Assembly: GCA_943704525.1 (NCBI GenBank)
Contig: CALSCQ010002852.1
Span: 1 to 25,298 of the forward strand
Direction: 5' to 3'
Origin: Pigoraptor vietnamica
Lineage: Eukaryota; Opisthokonta; Filasterea
Length of the DNA stretch: 25,298 bases
Shown here: positions 1-9,310 of the stretch, in pieces
How the letters are laid out: the number at the start of each line of letters is the position of its first letter
Numbering within the stretch: position 1 is the stretch's first letter
The notes under the pieces: generated by a model
Database searches by the model: none
What the model saw: the letters and a program-made list of their open reading frames with translations, nothing else
What the model was told of the DNA's origin: nothing
Made by a program: the position numbers and the translations under genes

Positions 1-123
<123 letters not shown>

Positions 124-167
124 CATACACCACATAAAGTTACAATGGGCCCGCTATCCATTAAATT

Positions 168-1743
168 TCAACCCAAGCAGCGTTCAGAGGTACTGATGTC
201 CACGCACCGCGCCGACTCCACGACGACGATTGCCCTGTCCTTCAGCGCGGTCGTCACGCCCGGCCGTAGGTGGTGCACCATCGTGTTGGAGAAGTACGCG
301 ACATCGTACAAGCGCGCGTGCTTCGCCTTGGTCTCGAAGTCCGGGGCAATTGTGGGCGACAAGAACTTGACGGAGAAGCGACCCTCTGCGCGTGGGCAGA
401 AACGAAAGTGAGACAACTACCCGAGTACCCAATAGTAAAGCTCACACACGGACGCATTCTCACAACACAAATATATGAAGAGGACATTGCACACAATACA
501 CACGAACACAATCATAGAACACAAATAAACGCCCGTGCGCACTTACTCTTCAGTGGCCCTTCCGCAGCCTCGGCCAGAAGGTCAGGAGTCCTCTTCGCTG
601 CATCGGGCGGTGCTGCCGCGCCATTCGAAGCCTCGCCCTTCTCATCGTTAGACTTCTTCTCGTCGTCCGACTTTCGCGGCAGCGGCTGCTCGGCGAGTTC
701 CGCGGGGTACTTCTTCCCCGTGTACAGCTCGTAGATGGCCGCGGCAACGTTCCTCTCGGAAATCGCCTGTGCGCCATACACGTACCTGCAAGCGATTCGA
801 AAAAGCTACAGTCAACACGCATGCACGTTTCTCGCACGCACACACTCACAAACTCACGCGCGCAAAACCCAGACCCACTTGTCGTTTTGCTTTTCGAGGA
901 GATCGGGGTACTCTGTTGCCGTGCCAAAACACACAAACGGCCCCGTCACGACGTCGCCCCAGTACGCGAGATGCGTCGGCGATCCAGTGCCCATCGACAC
1001 GCGCGTCGCGAGCGTCCTGTTCGGCACAACATACGCGCCCTCGCGGCCCGCAAACGCCACGCTCGTCTGCCGCCACTCGCGAAACTCGGCCGAGCCAATG
1101 GTGGGCGCCATTGTGAGCAGCTTCATGGTATAGTCCCAGTCGACCACATTCAGACGCGCGTCGTAGCGCACGCCGTAGTACTGGCGCAGGCGCTCGTCCC
1201 ACAGGTGCGCAAAGTCAAACGCGTCCTTTCCGCGCCACGTGTTCAGCACGCTCTCGACGACGTCCCTATCCTTGAATTTGAGCTGCGAGAGGTCGCAGAA
1301 CGGCATGCGGCGCCCCATTTCCGCGTCGTCCGTCACCATTTTGACCAGCTCGGTCGTCTTCGCCTTGAGATAGTCCGCCGTCTTGGAGCGCACGAGGCCA
1401 TTCCCGAACAGCTCGAGGAATGTCTCCGTCTTCTCTTGCAGTCCCATCACCTTGGGATCTTCCGTCGCGACGGCGAGCAGCAGGAGCACGCGCGCGAGGC
1501 ACTCGCTTCCGGCCTCCAACACGTGCACCTCGACATGTCGCTCGGGGTGCCGCATTAGCCGGGAAAGCGTGAGGAAAAGATGCCGCGGATCGCCCGCGCC
1601 GACTTGGAGTACGGTGAGCTTACTTGAGTCTGTACGTAGCAGCTTGTTATTAAGATGTTGCGCGGGGCCTGCAATCACGCGCATAAATACTGACCACTCG
1701 CACACGCACGCACACACACACACACCTACAACACATCCGCACG

Positions 1744-1838
<95 letters not shown>

Positions 1839-2043
1839 CCATTTTGGATGGTGAGCGATTCGAGTTGCTTTGCCACGTCCTCTGCATGCAGTAAAAAAGC
1901 ATAAGCAAAAGCTCCCGGAAATGTGCCCCACGGTTTCACAGCAGCGCACCTCCGCGCTGAAGGGGGTCCTGGAAGTCCAGCGCCGGTGTGAAGCCCCACC
2001 AAGCCGCGCCCCCAAAGCCCGTCTTCTGCGACGCGCCGCTCAT
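168..2043 (-). CDS. DNAAF3: Dynein axonemal assembly factor 3 (DNAAF3/PF13)
   Basis: Five exons on the minus strand: 2043-1950, 1881-1837, 1668-879, 785-547 and 385-168, encoding 461 aa. All phases are consistent. The N-terminus carries the family signature WWGFTPALD (residues ~15-23). The third exon holds TVLQVGAGDPRHL, the block ETFLELFGNGL, RYDARLNVVDWD, VPNRTLA and YWGDVVTGPFVCFG, all close to known DNAAF3 proteins. The last exon has VKFLSP and YFSNTMVHHL. Exon 4 is a charged, low-complexity insert after the DNAAF3 core. DNAAF3 acts in the cytoplasm in preassembly of axonemal dynein arms, so this organism should make motile cilia. Intron 2 (1669-1836) consists largely of a (GT)n tract on the sense strand that starts exactly at the donor. 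The upstream neighbour is divergent, about 690 bp away. Family assignment is very secure; the exact C-terminus is less so. Confidence 0.93.
1748..1836. repeat. (CA)n/(GT)n microsatellite inside DNAAF3 intron 2
   Basis: About 89 bases of essentially pure CA on the plus strand, GT on the DNAAF3 sense strand. It begins at the 5' splice site of DNAAF3 intron 2. A shorter, impure CA-rich stretch extends it towards 1707. Confidence 0.95.
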
Positions 2044-2730
2044 TTGAGGTGTCAAGCGCTGTGGGTGTGAATAGCGCAAAGTGTGTCCAATGTACCGCTC
2101 GTTTCAACCCAGTTGCCGAAGTCAGGAATGTGTTACCTAATATTTTCAGCCGAGATCTCGGGTTCACCTATGTCCGCGGTTGTCCGGATACCTTTGACCT
2201 GCCAGGTGAAAGAGCACAAGTGCGCATCCACTTCGATGCGATGCTTCATAAGTCGCCTCACCTCCACACACACATAGCAAACGCGCTTCAACTTTCTTTA
2301 AACTGATAAACGAGCAAATATAGCTGTCATTCTCGTCGAAGCTGACGAACATTGTACATTGCGCGCACGAAAAACGGGATCCACTTGAGAGATGTGCGTG
2401 GGTTTGACAAGAGTGCCTTTTTTGCGCCCAAATTCGCGATGTCGAAGTGTGCGAGTGCTTCTTTCGTTTCCTAATGCTCACATGTTCTAACAGGGTCGAG
2501 TGATGGCGCGTTGATGCCGCCAATCGACTCGAGAAAGATTGTGTGAGGTTGGTCTTCATGCGGCGAATGCCTAGCCTCCGCACACACTCTTTTCCGCGTG
2601 CTCACTTGGTGAACGACAGATCGCGCGTCACAGTCGAGTTCAGAAGGGAATAGGTACTTATTGAGGTCAAATCTCTACATCATGTAGTGCTTCTCTCTAA
2701 ATCAACTACTTGTGTTCGCGTTTGCGCAGC
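2044..2730. other. Intergenic region between divergent DNAAF3 and the zinc-finger gene
   Basis: About 690 bases, visibly less GC-rich than the flanking exons. A 139-codon minus-strand reading frame lies at 2164-2583, but its composition is non-descript and it contains no recognisable domain. No TATA box or other element could be assigned with confidence. It presumably contains the two divergent promoters. Confidence 0.5.
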
Positions 2731-3798
2731 ATGGCGCGAAGGCAGGTGGTGCTAAGCGACACCGATGAAGACGATGACTCGTCCAGCGAGCGCGAAAGCC
2801 CAGACGCGGGGCTGTCGTTCGACGACAGGAGGCCATACTGCATGTACAGTTGCCCCTGTCGCTCGCACGGTTGGGTGTATCGCGAACCGGGACTTTTCAA
2901 ACGCCACTGCGCCGTGTCGCACGCGACGGCGAGCCCCGACGCCTTCCGCAATCTCACGGGAGAGCCCACGCGGAAGAGACGAGCGGAACTCGCGCGACTC
3001 TACAAGCAACAGCCCAAAGCTGCGCCCGCACGCCGCAAACAGAAGAGCGCCGAATCGACCCCAGACGATGTCGGCGGTCCGCGGACGGGCGAAACGGCGA
3101 CCGACGCGAGCGCCGCGCGCACGCAGCTGTTTCCGACCCGGCGGCGCAGCAAAAAGGACGGCCCATCGTCGGCTCCCTCGTCGACGGCATCCATACCGGA
3201 GGGCACGCCGCCCATACCACCGCGCTTCTCGATATCGCCGCGAACGAACACGTCCGGCTCGTTCGTGATCGCGAGCATGCGAACCGGCACAACCATATCC
3301 CAGTCGTTCTCGCAAGAGCCGACGGCTGCGGCAAACGCCGACACTGACGAGGCCGAGCGGTTTTGGGAGGCCCTGCGCGTTTTCAACTCACGCTGCATAC
3401 ATGGCGGCGGTCGCGATGGCAACGCATGCAGACTCTGCGCACTCGGCGCTTTCTCCGAAGACTCGATGCTCCGCGAGGATCAGGACATGGGCGTCGGCGC
3501 GCATGCGTACGACCGCGATCCCACTGACAGCTCGGACGCGCCGCCCGACCTGTTTTATGCGTCGGACGCAATGCTGTATGCGACAAGAGCTCTGTTCGAC
3601 GAGAGTATCCTCGAAGGCTACGTCGCCGAGGTCCACGGAGGGCTGCTGCCAGGATTCGAGCCGCACAGAGGGGATCGCTACAGTCCGAGCGCGACGGAGG
3701 AGCGACGGGCGAGTTCTGAGGAACATCAGAGCGACTCGGCGACGAGCGCGAGCGATATCATCGACGACGACAGCGTTGTTGACGATGAAGGGGATTGA
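2731..3798 (+). CDS. Hypothetical acidic protein with one C2H2-like zinc finger
   Basis: Single exon, 355 aa from the ATG at 2731. The ATG follows a pyrimidine-poor GCGCAG, so an upstream non-coding or coding exon cannot be excluded. The N-terminus (residues 9-25) is an acidic/serine cluster. Residues 37-64 resemble a C2H2 finger: C37, C41 and C43, then F56, H59 and H64, with the FKRH spacing typical of the finger helix. The middle (about 80-190) is basic and rich in Ser, Pro and Arg, and looks disordered. A second possible metal site is C222, H224, C233 and C236. The C-terminus is again acidic (IIDDDSVVDDEGD). I do not recognise the family. The layout suggests a nuclear, nucleic-acid-associated protein, but that is inference. 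It is one of only two intronless genes here. Confidence 0.7.
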   Translation: MARRQVVLSDTDEDDDSSSERESPDAGLSFDDRRPYCMYSCPCRSHGWVYREPGLFKRHCAVSHATASPDAFRNLTGEPTRKRRAELARLYKQQPKAAPARRKQKSAESTPDDVGGPRTGETATDASAARTQLFPTRRRSKKDGPSSAPSSTASIPEGTPPIPPRFSISPRTNTSGSFVIASMRTGTTISQSFSQEPTAAANADTDEAERFWEALRVFNSRCIHGGGRDGNACRLCALGAFSEDSMLREDQDMGVGAHAYDRDPTDSSDAPPDLFYASDAMLYATRALFDESILEGYVAEVHGGLLPGFEPHRGDRYSPSATEERRASSEEHQSDSATSASDIIDDDSVVDDEGD

Positions 3799-4009
3799 GC
3801 GAGGTTGAAAGGAATGAAAGCGCGCGCGAAATGTCGGGATCGTTTCATACAAGTTTTCAAATCTACCAACAGCCGAATGTGCACGCACACATCGGCACAC
3901 AAGTATTACATTGACGACCCGCGTCAAATGCAGAAAGAGAGAGAGAGACACACACACAAACAGATCAGCTTGAATAATATACGGACGACCTAGCAACCAC
4001 ATCCGCCCG

Positions 4010-5182
4010 CTATTGCTTGGCCTCTGCAACGGCGGTGAGGATCTTCAGAGGGCCGTTCTCCCGCACGACGTCCATGTCGGCGGGGTTCTTCACGAAGAGA
4101 TTCCCGGAAAACGCGACAGAGTTGATCGAGAGCGCTCCAAACTTCTCCTGCCTTCGCGGAACGACCATCATCCAGCGACGCGTGAGGAGAAAGTTGTATG
4201 AGCGCGCAGATGCCCCCAAAAGGCCCAGCCCTTCGAGGCTCGAGCGATATTGGCGTTCGAGCGATTCGCCCGTCGCTTCGGCGTCGTTGACGCGCGAGAA
4301 CAGGTGGCGGAACGGCACGGTGTCCAGCTGAACGGGCCCGCGCTCTGCTGTCGAGTCCCCGAGCGGCAGAAGAGCCTCCATCGGAGCGCCCTCGGGCATC
4401 GGGACAACCTGCATGTGTTTGTGGGGCTGGCTGCGCGTCAAGAATACGAACGTGCGCTCAAGTGTCAGCGAGGACGTCGCGTTGCGTGGACACGAGAGAT
4501 GCAACCAACGCGCAGTGCCAACCTTGCGCCAGAGAGGGGACCGCAATTGAAGAAGCCAAGACCGTCGAGCGACACAACCACCTGCGAATTGCGGACACTT
4601 CAGTCAGCCGACACGGGACTGCGCCTTAGGCGGACGTGGCACGATGCGCACCTTCCACAGCTCGGCGAAGTCGGACGCATTGAGCGGGTCCGTCTGCTCC
4701 TCAAACGCCCTCGTGACGACGAGCGCGTGGTTCTCGACAATGTTGAACTTGTTCAGAAGGAGCACGTGACGGGCGCCAATGTCCATCACGTACATGTCCG
4801 TGTCATACGGCGGCATGAAGGGGTCCGTCGTGCGGTCCTTCTCACCTGCCATGTTCGCGCACGTGAGAAAACGCGCGTGGCACGCATATGGATGAAAGAC
4901 GCAAGGGTATGGTTGCACAGGTTGACTCACTCTGCGGCTTCTTGGAAAGCGCCGTCGCAAGACGCACAGCAAACTGCAGAAAGAATTACATTGACATGCG
5001 ACTGTGTAAGCCAAGTGCGGCGCACACACTATAGCGAACGGTTTGGCGCGCACCTTCACTCCGCCATCCTCCACGGCCGCGGGCGTCGTCTGGAAGGTGA
5101 AGATGGACCCTCGTTCACGCGCCACCTTCGACTGCGCCGACAGACTCGCGCGAATTTCGGCGCATTCGTCCTCGGAAACCAT
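4010..5182 (-). CDS. APA2: Ap4A phosphorylase / ATP adenylyltransferase (APA1/APA2 family)
   Basis: Five exons: 5182-5054, 4973-4931, 4845-4652, 4581-4523 and 4430-4010; 281 aa, phases consistent. The family phosphorolyses diadenosine tetraphosphate to ADP plus ATP. Visible blocks are DPFMPPYD (65-72), LLNKFNIVENHALVVTR (87-103), LDGLGFFNCGPLSGASQPHKHMQ, with the HIT-type nucleotidyl-transfer motif HKHMQ at 145-149, and the C-terminal YNFLLTRRWMMVVPRR followed by NSVAFSGN and GPLKIL. The middle histidine (H147) is the expected nucleotidylated residue. The catalytic motif is split by a 92-nt intron just upstream of SQPH. At 281 aa it is somewhat shorter than the ~320 aa yeast enzymes, mainly at the N-terminus and in loops. 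The N-terminal exon (GSIFTF) fits the family start. Recognition of the family is secure; APA1 versus APA2 is arbitrary. Confidence 0.93.
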
Positions 5183-5471
5183 TGCTGTGGCTGTCGACGC
5201 GCAGCTGCGGGGGTGTTGGACCGGCACTCCGCGTGGCACGCAGCGCGATGCGGCGCTGCGAACGCGGCAACGTTGCACAATAAGCGATCTCCCGTGGGGC
5301 GAGCAGCCCAAAGATATGCACGCGATTGGAGCAGAAAAGAAGGATGGAGAGAACTCTGAAGTTCTTTGGAGCCGGGAACGAATAGCCGGAACAAGAATGC
5401 GTATCGTACATACGAAATCTCGCTGTCGATCAAGTGCATCCTGCTTGCCCTCACATAGCCAACGCGAAAGC

Positions 5472-5711
5472 TCACCGCGAAGAAAGAAAGGACGTGCCGC
5501 GCGCGAAAGCAACGGCCACCGAACGCCCAAACGACGCAATCTTCGAAGTGTCGTCGCCGCCCGCCGTGTGATAATCGCACTGCGAATCACTCCGAAACGC
5601 AAAACCGCAGAGGAGCGCAAGAAGAACGGACGTCCCCGCGACGAGATAGGCGCGCTCAATGAGCACTTTGCGCATGGACGCCAACATGCGACGAGCGCGT
5701 GCTAGCCGCAT
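5472..5711 (-). CDS. Doubtful small one-TM ORF
   Basis: A 79-codon frame upstream of the Ap4A phosphorylase on the same strand. Its N-terminus is basic (MRLARARRMLASMRK) and is followed by a hydrophobic stretch at about residues 22-39 (YLVAGTSVLLALLCGF). A GTGAGC donor-like site near the end of the frame suggests it could continue by splicing. I recognise no family. It sits in an ~800-bp gap between two divergent genes where no other coding signal is visible. It may be a real small membrane protein, a fragment of one, or chance. Confidence 0.25.
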   Translation of the reverse strand: MRLARARRMLASMRKVLIERAYLVAGTSVLLALLCGFAFRSDSQCDYHTAGGDDTSKIASFGRSVAVAFARGTSFLSSR

Positions 5712-5979
5712 CGCGTGGCGCTTGCGAGTAGAGGAAGACGGAAACGTTTTTCCACTTTTCCGAATAGTCACTGATTTTACGATATCGGAAAACCGTGCCT
5801 CAGCAGAACAACAAACGACACACACACACAGCTACTTTACGTTCACGGCTTTCGGCTGCGTAGTGACTTGTTCTCAACACCTTGCGCCGCTGTCTTGGTT
5901 CCTCCTTCTCCCACACACACACACACTGCGCGTTCTTCATTGTGGTTGTATTTGCATTGGAGTGCCAAAGAGTGTGGAG

Positions 5980-7702
5980 ATGCCAGACTCGCCAAAGGCA
6001 AGCGCGGCGGGTCACCGAAGAAACAAGTCGCTCGCACGTACGTGGCGCTACTGACACATTCCGCCTCGCACATCGCCGCTGTGCATCGTAGTCACACCGC
6101 GCTGTGTATTGTCGTGTGTGTCACGTGCAGCCAATCACGGAAGCGTTCGCGATTCAGACTTCGTAATTGACGGGCGTCTCTTTACACACGCATTTTGTTG
6201 GCCATTTTTTTTGCCACGCGTTCTCCATCTCTGCGAAATGCGCCATTCCCACCTGCTGCTGTTGTGTCGCAGTCGATATGTTGAGCGATGCCGCAAGCGC
6301 GGGTGCACCAAAGAGCGAGGTGCCCCCTCCGCGATCGGCGTCCGTGTCGGGCCCTGGACACCCCACGGCGACGCGGTCGGCAACAAGCCCGCAGCCATCG
6401 TCACCGACAACGCCGCGAAACTCTGGTCCTAGCATAGTGATTCATCCTGCGCTCGGGCAAAGTGCATCATCTCCCGCCGGAACCTCCGCTGTGCACCGGT
6501 GGGTATGCCCTCGGTTTTTTGTGCCGGCATTTCCAAGTCAAATTTCCGATCGGCACGTAAGCAAAGAGTCTCTGGAGCGCTGACACTCACCCGCCGTTGC
6601 CGCTGCTAGTGAGTCGCGTACTGCCTCGATCAACCACGGCGCGACGATTCGCCACGACCAGTGGAACCGCGTGTCCGGCATCATCGTGAGCATGTTTCAG
6701 ACGGGCAAGTTGCAAGAAAGCATCGAGCTGCTCAACGACTGCGTCACGTGAGTGTAGCTGCGCTGCGTGTGCCGCACCCCGTTGGCATGGACGTCCGCCA
6801 ACTGAGTCCTTCCTGCGACACCCTCTGAAGCGTCACACAATGGCTCCCACACCGGCGCTCGTGCTGCATGACCCTATTCTGCCCAGTTCTCTTATATTTT
6901 ATAAGCATGACGGCTCCCCCATGGTCGGATTCTTTCGCGCTGTTTTCTGTGCATGGCGGCCCCTGGGCCTGACTCTTTTCGTCTTGCGTGTGATGTGTAT
7001 GCAGGCTCGTGATGAAGTCGGAGATGGGCCACCTGATCAACGACCACTTCAAGGACCGCCTGCTGACGAAGGGGATGATCATTCTGCGCGAGAATTTGAA
7101 GGACCTGACGGGCAAGGCGCTGCTCGACCGCCTCGCGGACGTGTGGACGCAGTACTTCACCGACATTCTTCCCCAGCTGCAGGCCATCTTCTGTCCGCTT
7201 CAGAACGGCAACAACAACATTCGTCAGCTGTCGCTCGGCGCTTTCCGGGACCACGTGATACTCAGCAGCGCAGTGCGCACGCGGTTCGAGGGTGGGTTCG
7301 CGTGCTTCTTCGAAGACAGCACACATTCGGCCGCTCCCGCACGCGCACGCACGCACACACACACACCACACACACAGAGCCCCACCCGCCATACACCGCT
7401 ACTCTGCAGTCACACGCGCACACTTGCAAGCATACATGCGTGGCGTAATACGTGCCCCCCCCCCCCCCCCCCACCGCAACAGAATAAGGATAGCTTTGTG
7501 AACAGCATTGCATGTGCTTACAAATTTAATCCCATCCTTCGCCCCAGACGCCCTCGCGACGTCCCAGATCAAGCCCGGCCGCATCATGCAGATGATCCTC
7601 GTGCTGCAGGGCCAGCGCCTCCTCGACGAGAACGAGGCCGTCATGCAGTCCATCGCAGCCACCGTCATCCCCTATCTCATCCCACCGAGCGCCATGCGAT
7701 GA
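5980..7702 (+). CDS. PRR5: TORC2 subunit, PRR5/Bit61 (HbrB domain)
   Basis: Five exons: 5980-6037, 6273-6498, 6610-6747, 7005-7291 and 7548-7702; 287 aa. The N-terminal ~94 residues are Ser/Pro-rich and look disordered, with RRNKS and SPTTP-type potential phosphosites. The HbrB domain spans about 105-287. Exon 3 gives WNRVSGIIVSMFQTGKLQESIELLN, exon 4 gives ILRENLKDLTGKALLDRL, VWTQYFTDILPQLQAIF and the signature RQLSLGAFRDHVIL, and exon 5 gives IMQMILVLQGQ. These match the PRR5/Protor and yeast Bit61/HbrB family, a non-catalytic component of the TORC2 kinase complex. Exon 1 is the weakest part: its phase fits, but a second ATG at 6278 with an upstream CCAAT-type motif would give an equally plausible shorter protein. 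The 3' end faces the methyltransferase gene, 145 bp apart. Confidence 0.85.
6129..6139 (+). promoter_or_regulatory. CCAAT-box-like AGCCAATCACG
   Basis: Matches the NF-Y type consensus RRCCAATSR. It lies in intron 1 of the PRR5-like model, about 140 bp before the alternative start ATG at 6278. The core GCCAATCACG recurs at 22028-22037 (minus strand) and 24715-24724, both upstream of gene starts. Confidence 0.35.
7340..7472. repeat. CA-rich tract and (C)18 homopolymer in a PRR5 intron
   Basis: In the last PRR5 intron (7292-7547), a CA-rich tract at 7340-7376 is followed by an uninterrupted run of 18 C at 7455-7472. Here the sense strand is CA rather than GT, unlike the other intronic repeats in the window. 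Confidence 0.9.
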
Positions 7703-7847
7703 CCCTCCGTCGCTGCCAGCTGCGTCCGCGTGCGCGCGTTTCTTCCTGTTCCCGCCAATTCATATTGCGCTCCAAGTCGATACGAGCTATTGTAAATAAC
7801 AACACAGTGACCCATCGACGCGAACGCCTTCGGTCTGTGTGTGCGCC

Positions 7848-8988
7848 TCAGCTGGCCCTCCGTGCGACAAACTCGAGAAAGCACCGCTCTTCCGTCCCGC
7901 GCCACTCGGTCACCGTCTGGCTCATGTCCATCTTCTTGGCGACGCGAACGTCCGCAGACGCAAAGCCGACGGACAGCAGCACGTCGCGCAACGAGTCGGC
8001 CGTGTGCAGAAACTGCAGCTGGTGCCTCTCGCGATCGCGCTTCGCACGTGCTTCGGCGTCCTCCGCACTTGCGCCGTCGTGCGGTGCCTCGGACATGTCT
8101 GGGGTTGGCTGCCAAAGCCCCGACCGCCCGGTGTTGCCGACGTTGCGCCCGACAAACATGCCGCCAGGCCGCGTGAGTCGCATGCACGCGCGTGCCATTC
8201 GCACCACGTCGTCCTCGGCGAGGAGGTGCAGCACGCTCCCCGCGAACACACAGTCGAAGGGGCCGCCAAGCACGCGCGACACGGAGGACTCGAACGCGCC
8301 CTCGTCATCGACTGCGGGATCAATGATGTTGATCTCGACAAACCGGGACTGGATGCGACCGCCATCGCCAAAGAGCTGGTACCCGAGGTCCATGAACCGA
8401 CGCGACACGTCAATGCCAACGAGCTTGTGGGGGTCGGCACCGTCGACAATCAGTTGCCTGGGTCGAGATGAAAGTACGTAAGCCTCCAAACCCAGGGGTG
8501 AGGGAGGGAAGAGGAGGAAGGACCGCTCAGCACGGTCGCCCGGACTCTGCGTCGCTTTGCGAACGCACAACGAGTTCGACACATTACAGCGCGTGCAAGA
8601 CGACGTCGGGCGCACCTGATGTCCGTGCCTGTGCAGCAGCCAACGTCAAGAATGCGCTTCGACGCAATCCCGTTGAGAATCTCAGAATAGTGCGAGTGCG
8701 ACTTCATGCGCGGGGCGAGAAAGCGGAACTCGCGGATGCAACGGTAGGCAAACACCTGGCACACAAATGCGTCATGAGACGACTGAAGGCAGTTGAGATC
8801 ACGCACGAGACGAGGCACACAATCAGAATCATGAACTCGGCGAACAAAGTCCGCACCTTGGTAGCCTCGCGGTACACTTCGCGAGCGCGGCCCGCGATCT
8901 CATCGTCGGTCGACGTGCCGCAGTAGTTGCGAAACAGTGCGCGCGTGTCGTCGTCAATGGGCACGTGGGGCGCGACGGTGTCTGCCAT
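7848..8988 (-). CDS. Class I SAM-dependent methyltransferase, fungal-like
   Basis: Three exons: 8988-8857, 8755-8616 and 8457-7848; 293 aa, phases consistent. The N-terminal region has the helix YRCIREFRFLAPRM (48-61). Motif I is ILDVGCCTGTDIR (79-91), with GIDVS (105-109) supplying the acidic residue (D107) expected to bind the SAM ribose. FDCVFAGSVLHLL follows as the motif IV region, then LTRPGGMFVGRNVGN as the post-motif strand. The pattern YRCIR(x)FRF with LDxGCCxGxDIR is one I associate with fungal small-molecule methyltransferases such as those of meroterpenoid clusters (AusD type), but the substrate cannot be read from sequence. The 3' end ends EFVARRAS. It is divergent from the O-fucosyltransferase gene, 322 bp apart, and convergent with PRR5. 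No neighbouring biosynthetic genes support secondary metabolism. Confidence 0.85.
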
Positions 8989-9310
8989 TCTAAAAAGCGC
9001 GACACCGCTGTGAGTAAACGACGTGCTTGCGATGTACACGCATGCCCAAAAAAAGGGGGAGTAAACGAGGAACAGGCATTGCCTTCACATTATTATCGTG
9101 CGGGCACGTGAGGGGAATTGGTCACATTTCACTCCGGTTACCACCTTGCTCCCGCCGCGCCTGTCGCCGGCGTTTTCTCAATATTGCACTCACGGCATGG
9201 AAGAACCAACAGAGCGCGACCCGGCGGGCCGTAGCTCGGACGGCACTTGGCCCTGAGCGCGGTGAGAGCAGGGCCGGCGGCTGCTTCCCGACTCGGTCAC
9301 CGAGGCCCTG
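8989..9310. other. Short bidirectional intergenic region
   Basis: 322 bases between divergent start codons. It contains a short A-run followed by G-run at 9049-9059 and a CACGTG hexamer near 9105. It must hold both 5' ends unless unseen upstream exons exist. No other element is recognisable. Confidence 0.45.

Noticed and set aside
1383-2015. Long frames on both strands encoding His-Thr or Cys-Val polymers
   Set aside because: They are translations of the CA/GT microsatellite; the real gene here is DNAAF3, whose exon phases exclude them.
2164-2583. A 139-codon minus-strand frame upstream of DNAAF3
   Set aside because: No motif, no splice signals joining it to DNAAF3 exon 1, and DNAAF3 already begins with its conserved N-terminus.
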